From a virus: DNA of 21,983 nucleotides. The stretch's first letter is position 1; the number at the start of each line of letters is the position of its first letter. The stretch is taken from the IMG/VR virus record IMGVR_UViG_3300009001_000106, positions 1 to 21,983 of that record, one strand, 5' to 3'. The notes beneath the pieces are model-generated. The model made no database searches. It saw only the letters and a list, made by a program, of their open reading frames with translations, and was not told the DNA's origin. A program made the position numbers and the translations under genes. Positions 6,786 to 12,690 of this stretch are shown one piece after another.

Positions 6786-8524
6786 TGAACACTATTGATA
6801 TTGAAAATCTTATTGATCCAGATAACCTTGCTGTAGACATTGCAGATAAGTGGAGACTGTGGCATCAGCTACGTAACTCTTGGATGGAAGGTACTAAGGA
6901 GTTACGTAACTACGTATACGCTACAGATACCACGACTACTGCTAACGCAATCCTTCCTTGGTCTAATACAACGACTACTCCTAAGATTACACAGATCGCA
7001 GATAACCTACACGCTAACTATTTCGCTACGTTGTTTCCACAACAGAAGTGGATGAAGTGGGAAGCAGACACTCGTGACTCAGCACGTAAAGAGAAACGTG
7101 AGATCATTCAATCCTACATGGATAACAAAGTATCTCAATCAGGTTTCGTTACTACAGTCTCTGACATTATTCAGGATTGGATTCTGTATGGTAACTGTTT
7201 CGGTATGGTTGAGTGGCACGATGGTTTTACTACAAAGGAAACTGGCGAATACATTCCTAAGTATGTAGGACCGAAGCTTGTTCGTATCTCACCATACGAC
7301 ATCTGTTTTAATCCAACAGCATCATCATTCGAAGACTCACCTAAGATCATTAAGAGCATCAAGTCTCTTGGTGAGATTAAGCGTATGATTGACTCAGACC
7401 CTAACAACGAATACTTACAGGGTGTGTTCGACAAGATGATGTCTGCTCGTAAGAATGTACGAGGCACAGACGGTCACTTCGATAAGGCTGAAGGTTTTAT
7501 TGCTGATGGCTTCACTAGCATTGAGCAGTACTACGAATCAGACTACGTAGAGATTATGACATTCTACGGAGACATCTACGATCAGATGTCAGGTGAGCTA
7601 ATGGCAGATCGTGTGATTACTATCGTAGACCGTGCTCACGTACTAGACAACCAAGAGAATCCATCATGGATGGGCAAGGCTCCTATATTCCATAGTGGAT
7701 GGCGTAACCGTCCTGACAACCTATATGCAATGGGTCCACTAGATAATCTTGTAGGTATGCAGTACCGCATTGATCACCTAGAGAACTTGAAAGCAGATGT
7801 GTTTGATCAGATCGCTTACCCTATCTTGAAAGTCAAGGGTGACGTAGAAGACTTCGACTTCGAACCTGGTGCTCGTATATACATGGGTGAAGAAGGTGAT
7901 GTAGGTTACATGGCTCCTGATGCTACTGCACTAAACGCAGACCTACAGATTCAAGTCTTAGAGAACAAGATGGAAGAGATGGCAGGTGCTCCTCGTCAAG
8001 CTATGGGTATCCGTACCCCAGGTGAGAAGACTGCATTCGAAGTACAGACACTACAGAACTCTGCATCTCGTATCTTTGAACACAAGGCTGCACACTTCGA
8101 GCGTACATTCATTGAACCTATCTTGAATACAATGCTTGAGAATGCACGTCGATACATGAACAGATCAGATACTATTCGTGTACTAGATGAAGATCAGGGC
8201 TTTATGAAGTTCCTAGATATTACTCGTGAAGACATTACGTCTAGCGGTAAGATTGTACCAGTAGGAGCAAGACACTTTGCTGAACGTGCTCGTAGACTAC
8301 AGAATCTAATCCAGATGGCTGCAGTCAAGGCACAAGACCCTACTGTTGCACCGCACTTGTCAGGTAAAGAACTAGCTCGTATCATTGCCTATGAACTTGG
8401 TGAACCAACCTTGTTTGCAGATAATGTTGCAATAGATGAACAAATGGAAACACAATCTAAAGTTCAAGACCTACAAGCTGCAAATGAAGAGAGACTAATG
8501 GAAGCCTCAGAGATGGGACTATAA
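6785..8524 (+). CDS. Portal protein (head-tail connector)
   Basis: 579 residues from ATG 6785. The portal forms the dodecameric ring at one capsid vertex through which DNA enters and leaves. Evidence: immediate position after the large terminase and before scaffold and capsid; length close to T7 gp8 (536); and the characteristic block near residues 395-450, 'M-A-G-A-P-R-Q-A-M-G-I-R-T-P-G-E-K-T-A-F-E-V' followed by 'R-I-F-E-H-K-A-A-H-F-E'. That block is shared by podoviral portals and sits in the stem/tunnel-loop region. An N-terminal P-W-S-N-x-T-x-x-P-K segment and a 'P-I-F-H-S-G-W-R-x-R-P-D-N-L-Y-A-M-G-P-L-D' segment (about 298-318) also fit the family. The C terminus is Glu/Gln-rich and helical. 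Confidence 0.9.
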   Translation: MNTIDIENLIDPDNLAVDIADKWRLWHQLRNSWMEGTKELRNYVYATDTTTTANAILPWSNTTTTPKITQIADNLHANYFATLFPQQKWMKWEADTRDSARKEKREIIQSYMDNKVSQSGFVTTVSDIIQDWILYGNCFGMVEWHDGFTTKETGEYIPKYVGPKLVRISPYDICFNPTASSFEDSPKIIKSIKSLGEIKRMIDSDPNNEYLQGVFDKMMSARKNVRGTDGHFDKAEGFIADGFTSIEQYYESDYVEIMTFYGDIYDQMSGELMADRVITIVDRAHVLDNQENPSWMGKAPIFHSGWRNRPDNLYAMGPLDNLVGMQYRIDHLENLKADVFDQIAYPILKVKGDVEDFDFEPGARIYMGEEGDVGYMAPDATALNADLQIQVLENKMEEMAGAPRQAMGIRTPGEKTAFEVQTLQNSASRIFEHKAAHFERTFIEPILNTMLENARRYMNRSDTIRVLDEDQGFMKFLDITREDITSSGKIVPVGARHFAERARRLQNLIQMAAVKAQDPTVAPHLSGKELARIIAYELGEPTLFADNVAIDEQMETQSKVQDLQAANEERLMEASEMGL

Positions 8525-8528
8525 GGAG
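8523..8528 (+). promoter_or_regulatory. Strong ribosome binding site for the 25-aa peptide
   Basis: AAGGAG overlaps the portal stop and lies 6 bases before ATG 8535. It is among the best ribosome sites in the window and is the main reason to accept the tiny gene that follows. Confidence 0.75.
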
Positions 8529-8534
8529 TTTATC

Positions 8535-8612
8535 ATGCCCGCAAAAGGACAACCTTACAAAAAGCCTATGCCTAAAAAGCCTAAGCCTAAGAAAAAGAAG
8601 GTTATGAAATAA
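8535..8612 (+). CDS. 25-residue Lys/Pro-rich basic peptide
   Basis: A tiny gene between the portal stop and the next start: ATG 8535 to TAA 8610-8612, immediately abutting the following ATG at 8613. The product has about 12 lysines and 6 prolines, no acidic residue, and repeats of the form K-K-P-x-P-K-K-P-K-P-K. Net charge is about +12, so nucleic-acid or acidic-scaffold binding is plausible, but that is inference. Support for being real: an excellent ribosome site, the exact fit between two genes with no other use for the space, and the frequent occurrence of short basic peptides at this point in marine podovirus maps. I do not know a function. Confidence 0.6.
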   Translation: MPAKGQPYKKPMPKKPKPKKKKVMK

Positions 8613-8861
8613 ATGCACTCAGCTTGGACGAAAGGTCTAAGGGGTGAGGAAAAAGCCAAGCGCATCGAAGAAGTACTCTACTACAGAAATGCCTTTGATG
8701 ACTTGCAAGATGTTATCGAACAGACACTATATAAGAAAGAATCTGTTCGTGACTACGGCCCAGGATGGGCTGAAAAACAAATAGCAGTGAATGAGTACAA
8801 TGCTGCTCTAGATGATCTGCTAAGACTAATAGACCTCAACCGTAAGGATCATAAAGAATAA
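8613..8861 (+). CDS. Small conserved-type podoviral protein, function unknown
   Basis: 82 residues. ATG 8613 directly follows the TAA of the basic peptide, and its own TAA overlaps the scaffold ATG by one base. Sequence: N-terminal 'W-T-K-G-L', a long charged helix with paired basic/acidic residues, then 'Y-G-P-G-W-A-E-K-Q-I-A-V-N-E-Y-N-A-A-L-D-D-L-L-R-L-I'. That layout (WTKGL at the start, a P-x-W-x-x-K-Q block, then a hydrophobic helix) recalls a family of small proteins next to the portal gene in other T7-like marine phages. No domain with known activity was recognised. The location between portal and scaffold suggests a part in procapsid assembly. Confidence 0.7.
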   Translation: MHSAWTKGLRGEEKAKRIEEVLYYRNAFDDLQDVIEQTLYKKESVRDYGPGWAEKQIAVNEYNAALDDLLRLIDLNRKDHKE

Positions 8862-9652
8862 TGTCAGTTTTTGATGAAGACAAGTCTGTAGCCACCCAAC
8901 CACAGGAGACTCAGACACAATCCGATACTATGCAGCAAGAAACCACACCACAGGAATCTTACTTGCAGAAGATCGTAGAGACACGTGGTGAGAACTGGAA
9001 AGACCCCGAAGTACTTGCTAAAGGTAAACTTGAGGCTGATGCCTATATCAAGAACCTTGAGGATCAACTTGCTAGTATGCGAGAAGATTTATCTAAACAA
9101 GACTATGCGGCCCAGTTGTTACAACAACTAGAGACAAAGGCTTCGGCTACCACCAACGAAAAACCTCTAGAGTCCAATAACTATAATAACGGTGGCACGA
9201 ATACTGAAGGTAACACCAACCTCGCAGTGAGTGAAGATGATTTAAAAAGCCTTGTTGAAAAAACTCTTACAGAACGTGAGAAGCAAGCTACTGTTCAGGA
9301 GAACATTCGTCAGGTGGATGTAACACTTGAAGAAATCTACGGAACAGAAGCACGTAACGTACTCATTAACAAGTCGCAAGAACTTGGAATTAGTATGGAG
9401 CGTATGCAGGAACTTGCATCTGAATCTCCCTCTGCTCTCTTTGCTTTACTAGGAGAGAAGCAACAAACCTTTAAGCCTATAACTCAAGGGTCAGTTCGAA
9501 CAGAGTCTGTAGGGACAACAACTGGCGGTGAGCGTGATTTTAATTATTATCAGAAGCTTCGCCGTGAGAATCGTAACCTATACTACACACCAAAGGTACA
9601 ACAACAGATGATGGAAGATCGTCAACGCCTTGGTAATAGGTTCGGTATTTAA
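8861..9652 (+). CDS. Capsid assembly scaffolding protein
   Basis: 263 residues from ATG 8861. Scaffolding proteins guide capsid subunits into a procapsid and then leave. Evidence: position directly before the major capsid gene; highly charged, Gln/Glu-rich, no hydrophobic core; Gln/Thr-rich disordered N terminus (about 10-35); helical block 'L-A-K-G-K-L-E-A-D-A-Y-I-K-N-L-E-D-Q-L' (about 52-70), typical of podoviral scaffolds; Asn/Gly-rich linker near 105-120; and a C-terminal 'N-Y-Y-Q-K-L-R-R-E-N-R-N-L-Y-Y-T-P-K-V-Q-Q-Q' block (about 228-248), the part expected to contact the capsid protein. T7 gp9 is 307 residues. Translation is probably coupled to the preceding gene through the TAATG overlap. 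Confidence 0.88.
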   Translation: MSVFDEDKSVATQPQETQTQSDTMQQETTPQESYLQKIVETRGENWKDPEVLAKGKLEADAYIKNLEDQLASMREDLSKQDYAAQLLQQLETKASATTNEKPLESNNYNNGGTNTEGNTNLAVSEDDLKSLVEKTLTEREKQATVQENIRQVDVTLEEIYGTEARNVLINKSQELGISMERMQELASESPSALFALLGEKQQTFKPITQGSVRTESVGTTTGGERDFNYYQKLRRENRNLYYTPKVQQQMMEDRQRLGNRFGI

Positions 9653-9679
9653 TCACAACTTTAAATAAGGAGAGTCAGT

Positions 9680-10642
9680 ATGTCTATGACAACTGGTAAC
9701 GTTTCTCTCTTAACTCGTGCAGAGGTATGGTCGGGCGAGCTAAAAGAGATTCTACGTGACGAGATGATGGCACAACGCTACGTGCGTATGCTTGAAGGTT
9801 TCCCAGATGGTGACACATTCAAGATTCCATCAATCGGTCAAGCGCAAGTGGACAACTACGCTGAAGATACAGCGGTTCAGTACCGTCCACTAGATACAGG
9901 TCAGTTCACATTCAGTGTTGACAAGTATCTATCATCAGCTACTTATATCACTAAGAAAGCTAAACAAGACATGTTCTACATGAACGAAATGGTTTCTCGT
10001 TTTGTTCCTGAACAAGAACGTGCTATCATGGCGCACTTCGAAACAACAACTATGGCTGCTCCAGAAGCAGGTGTTTCAGCAAACTCCAACGAGTCTATCG
10101 ATGGCGTTGAACACCGTTGGGCAGCAGGTGGTACAGGTGCTATCATTACACTTGAAGACTTCGCACGTGCACGTCACGTATTGAAGAAAGCAAATGTTCC
10201 TGATCGTAACCTAGTTGCTATCGTTGACCCATCAGTAGAGTACACATTGAATACTCTATCTAACATCACAAACGTTTCAAACAACCCACGTTTCGAGGGT
10301 CTTGTTCGTGATGGTATTGCGTCTGGTATGCAGTTCGTTGCAAACGTTTATGGTTTCGACGTATACTGCTCGAACTACCTAGCTGACGTTACAGACGGTG
10401 CTCTACCAACATCTGCGGATGCTAATGTAGACTTCGGTACTGATAACGGTAAAGCTAACTTGTTCTTCTCTGCGGATCAGACTGCTAACCCATTCGTGGG
10501 TGCATGGCGTCAGATGCCAGAAGTGGACTACGAATACAACAAAGACTTCCAACGTGACGAGTTTGTTACAACTGCTCGTTATGGTGTCAAGTTGTACCGT
10601 CCAGAGAACATGGTTCGTGTTGTATCGAAAACTAACGTCTAA
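9680..10642 (+). CDS. Major capsid protein (HK97-type fold, T7 gp10-like)
   Basis: 320 residues from ATG 9680, with AAGGAGA at 9666-9672. It forms the icosahedral shell. Evidence: location just after the scaffold; length near T7 gp10A (345); an N-terminal arm with 'R-A-E-V-W-S-G-E-L-K-E-I-L-R-D-E' ; 'F-K-I-P-S-I-G-Q-A' (about 47-55); 'R-N-L-V-A-I-V-D-P-S-V-E-Y-T-L-N' (about 176-191); 'N-N-P-R-F-E-G-L-V-R-D-G-I-A-S-G-M' (about 206-222); and a C-terminal 'A-R-Y-G-V-K-L-Y-R-P-E-N-M-V'. All are typical of podoviral capsid proteins. No frameshift-type minor form is evident. Proline is nearly always CCA (about 10 of 12 codons), unlike neighbouring genes, consistent with selection for high expression. 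Confidence 0.92.
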   Translation: MSMTTGNVSLLTRAEVWSGELKEILRDEMMAQRYVRMLEGFPDGDTFKIPSIGQAQVDNYAEDTAVQYRPLDTGQFTFSVDKYLSSATYITKKAKQDMFYMNEMVSRFVPEQERAIMAHFETTTMAAPEAGVSANSNESIDGVEHRWAAGGTGAIITLEDFARARHVLKKANVPDRNLVAIVDPSVEYTLNTLSNITNVSNNPRFEGLVRDGIASGMQFVANVYGFDVYCSNYLADVTDGALPTSADANVDFGTDNGKANLFFSADQTANPFVGAWRQMPEVDYEYNKDFQRDEFVTTARYGVKLYRPENMVRVVSKTNV

Positions 10643-10663
10643 TTAAGATAAGGGGAAAGATAC

Positions 10664-11143
10664 ATGTCTTACAATAACGCAGACGGACTTCGTGTTCTAA
10701 CTAATGCTGATCAGGGTGCTGCAGTTGATGCAGGTACTACAGCCGTATCAGAAGTAAAAACACTTGTAATTGATATTGCAGATGCGACTGAGCTAGGCTC
10801 TTCGGCTGCAACACCAACAGCGAATGATGCATTCATTCCTGCAAACTCTTACATTACAGGTGCTCACTTGTTGGTAACAACAGCCTTTACTTCAGGCGGT
10901 TCAGCAACCTTGACAATCGGTGCGTATGACTCTGCAGGTTCTGCTATTGATGCTGATGGTATCGATGCAACCATTGCACTTACAGCAATCAACGCTACAA
11001 CTAAAGCAGTCGCATGTGACGGTGCTTTAGTAGGTGGCGCAGTGATGACAGGTGCTTCAGATGCATACATTAAACCTAACTACGGTACTGCAGCGTTTAC
11101 TGCAGGTGCTGCTAAGTTGGTTATTACTTACATCGAAACATAA
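10664..11143 (+). CDS. Beta-rich probable capsid decoration protein
   Basis: 159 residues from ATG 10664, with an AAGGGG-type site and 21 bases after the capsid gene. Composition is rich in Ala, Gly, Thr and Ser with few aromatics; the pattern 'I-P-A-N-S-Y-I-T-G-A-H-L-L-V-T-T-A-F-T-S-G-G-S-A-T-L-T-I-G' (about 58-86) alternates as in a beta sandwich, and the end (KLVITYIE) is another strand. This type of protein commonly follows the major capsid gene in marine phages, where it is thought to coat or spike the head. That role is inferred from place and fold-like pattern. A terminator-like hairpin follows directly, as if capsid and decoration protein close one transcription unit. Confidence 0.6.
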   Translation: MSYNNADGLRVLTNADQGAAVDAGTTAVSEVKTLVIDIADATELGSSAATPTANDAFIPANSYITGAHLLVTTAFTSGGSATLTIGAYDSAGSAIDADGIDATIALTAINATTKAVACDGALVGGAVMTGASDAYIKPNYGTAAFTAGAAKLVITYIET

Positions 11144-11151
11144 TACTATTA

Positions 11152-11173
11152 GGTAGTCCCTTCGGGGGCTACC
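11152..11173 (+). terminator. UUCG-loop terminator-like hairpin
   Basis: A 9-bp stem, ggtagtccc pairing with ggggctacc (one G-T pair), is closed by the ultra-stable tetraloop C(TTCG)G. It starts 8 bases after the decoration-gene stop. The following bases are ttacttgctc, so the T-tract is weak and termination is probably partial. T7 likewise has a partial terminator after its capsid gene. It could also protect the 3' end of the capsid message. Confidence 0.75.
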
Positions 11174-11199
11174 TTACTTGCTCAAGGAGAAACAATTAA

Positions 11200-11658
11200 A
11201 TGGCAAACGTAAACCACTCAGCACTTACAGACCCTTATCTCCATGAGCCGAAGGGTGCATCTACTGCTAGTTCAGGCGATGTGTATATTGCAAATGGTTC
11301 AGGGTCAGGTGCGTGGACTTCACGTCGATCTATGATCACTGCACACTTTGAAGATATTTCTACAGCAGCAGATATTTACTTACCAATGCCCTATGCAGGT
11401 ACGATCTCTAAGATACAGTCAGTAGCATCAGGAGCAGTTGCAGGTGGAGATGTTACGTTTACATTCCGTAACTCTGCAGGAAACTCTATGGGAACTATTG
11501 TAGTTACTTCAGCAGGTTCTGCTGCAGGAGATGTAGATACTCTAGCTCCTTCATCTAACAATACAGTCACAGCAAGTGATTACATTAGAGTAAGTTGTGA
11601 TGGCGGTGCTTCCTCACATACTGAATTGTGGTTTGTAGTTTCAGTGGATGGCTCATAA
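11200..11658 (+). CDS. Second beta-rich capsid/virion surface protein
   Basis: 152 residues from ATG 11200, with AAGGAGA at 11184-11190, downstream of the hairpin. The N terminus (about 1-45) is Ser/Gly-rich and probably extended. From about residue 47 the pattern 'I-T-A-H-F-E-D-I-S-T-A-A-D-I-Y-L-P-M-P-Y-A-G-T-I-S-K-I-Q-S-V-A-S-G-A-V-A-G-G-D-V-T-F-T-F' reads as a beta-sandwich of the kind seen in head fibres and other surface proteins of phages. The end (ELWFVVSVDGS) is a final strand. It shares no close sequence with the previous gene, but has the same composition and size. Function is inferred: head decoration or fibre. Its stop overlaps the adaptor start by one base. Confidence 0.55.
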   Translation: MANVNHSALTDPYLHEPKGASTASSGDVYIANGSGSGAWTSRRSMITAHFEDISTAADIYLPMPYAGTISKIQSVASGAVAGGDVTFTFRNSAGNSMGTIVVTSAGSAAGDVDTLAPSSNNTVTASDYIRVSCDGGASSHTELWFVVSVDGS

Positions 11659-12389
11659 TGAAAAGAACATTACTACAGATAGTACAGAACATTCTCTCAG
11701 ACATGGATTCTGAGGATGTCAACAGCATTAGCGACTCTATAGAAGCTGAACAAATAGCATCTGTAGTACGTGATGTTTACTACAACATGGTATCTACTCG
11801 TATGATACCTGAACACCAAGAATTAGTTAAACTTGTAAGTCTGTCTAGTTCAGCACGTCCGACACACTTTCAAGTACCCGACTCTGTAAAACGCATAGAC
11901 TTCATTCGTTATAACGTAAGTACTACAAGCGAGACAGAGTTTAAAGAGATACAATACATAGAACCTCTGTTGTTCTTAACCTTACACCAAGACGGTGCTA
12001 ATGTAACTACAGTCTACGATGTGAACGGTAACACACCATTACTTATTCGTAATGATCAGATGCCTACTTACTACACGTCATTCGATGATCTGCATATCGT
12101 AATGGACTCACACAAGAGTGACACAGATCAGATTCTAGCAGAGAATAAAACACAAGCACTAGGTCATAAGATTCCTACATTCACAATCAGTGACACTTTC
12201 ATTCCAGACTTAGATGAAGTATTGTTCCCATACTTGATTGCTGAATCTAAATCTACATGCTTCTCATTATTCAAGAGTGGTGTAGATCAGAAGATAGAAC
12301 AAGCTGCACGTAGACAGAAGTCATATATGCAGAGTGATATGTATAGAGTGAAGAAAGAAAATAAAAGGCCGTACTATGGTAGACGTTGA
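11658..12389 (+). CDS. Tail adaptor (T7 gp11-like tail tubular protein A)
   Basis: 243 residues using ATG 11658, which overlaps the previous TAA (TAATG). The frame extends 30 bases further up but only to a weak start inside the previous gene, so ATG is preferred. The adaptor forms a ring between portal and nozzle. Evidence: location before the nozzle gene; N-terminal 'L-L-Q-I-V-Q-N-I-L-S-D-M-D-S-E-D-V-N-S-I-S-D' helix; 'A-S-V-V-R-D-V-Y-Y-N-M' ; a central beta part with 'F-Q-V-P-D-S-V-K-R-I' ; and the C-terminal 'F-P-Y-L-I-A-E-S-K-S-T-C-F' plus 'A-R-R-Q-K-S-Y-M-Q-S' helices ending Y-G-R-R. These blocks are typical of marine gp11-like adaptors. T7 gp11 is 196 residues. Confidence 0.85.
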   Translation: MKRTLLQIVQNILSDMDSEDVNSISDSIEAEQIASVVRDVYYNMVSTRMIPEHQELVKLVSLSSSARPTHFQVPDSVKRIDFIRYNVSTTSETEFKEIQYIEPLLFLTLHQDGANVTTVYDVNGNTPLLIRNDQMPTYYTSFDDLHIVMDSHKSDTDQILAENKTQALGHKIPTFTISDTFIPDLDEVLFPYLIAESKSTCFSLFKSGVDQKIEQAARRQKSYMQSDMYRVKKENKRPYYGRR

Positions 12390-12690
12390 TTTCGAGATTG
12401 ATTACGACAACAAAACCTTAAAGGCGACATGCACAGAAAAACTAAGCACTCCTATCCATGTAAGAAAATCACCAGATGGCTTTATATTCTTCGAGGTCCA
12501 TGTAGAAAAAGGCAAGGTTCCAGGCGATTTAAGTGGAAAGTACACATCTCTAGATAACGCTAAGAAAGCTATACAAGTATACCTAAATAATATTACTCCT
12601 TCTAAGGCTGTTCGCAGAGAGGCTTTCGGTAAGGACTACGAGGAGCGTAAGAAACGAAATGCCACAGAGTCTAACGCAAAGGGTAGTTAA
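12376..12690 (+). CDS. Unrecognised 104-aa protein between adaptor and nozzle
   Basis: Starts at ATG 12376, overlapping the adaptor by 14 bases, and ends overlapping the nozzle gene by 32 bases. It fills the gap exactly, which supports its reality, although its ribosome site (AAAAGG) is modest. The first 55 residues look like a small beta domain ('F-E-I-D-Y-D-N-K-T-L-K-A-T', 'H-V-R-K-S-P-D-G-F-I-F-F-E-V-H'). After 'G-K-Y-T-S-L-D-N-A-K-K-A-I-Q-V-Y-L' comes a very basic helical tail (R/K-rich, about 74-97). I do not recognise a family with known function. Genes of similar size and tail occur at this place in related phages as far as I recall, so a tail-assembly role is likely but unproven. Confidence 0.7.
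   Translation: MVDVDFEIDYDNKTLKATCTEKLSTPIHVRKSPDGFIFFEVHVEKGKVPGDLSGKYTSLDNAKKAIQVYLNNITPSKAVRREAFGKDYEERKKRNATESNAKGS

Noticed and set aside
9680-10642. Search for a T7 10A/10B-type frameshift at the capsid gene end
   Set aside because: No slippery run near the stop, and the following gene has its own ribosome site and ATG.
11628-11657. Longer start for the tail adaptor
   Set aside because: The extension lies inside the preceding gene and begins at a non-ATG codon, whereas ATG 11658 forms a TAATG junction seen elsewhere in the window.
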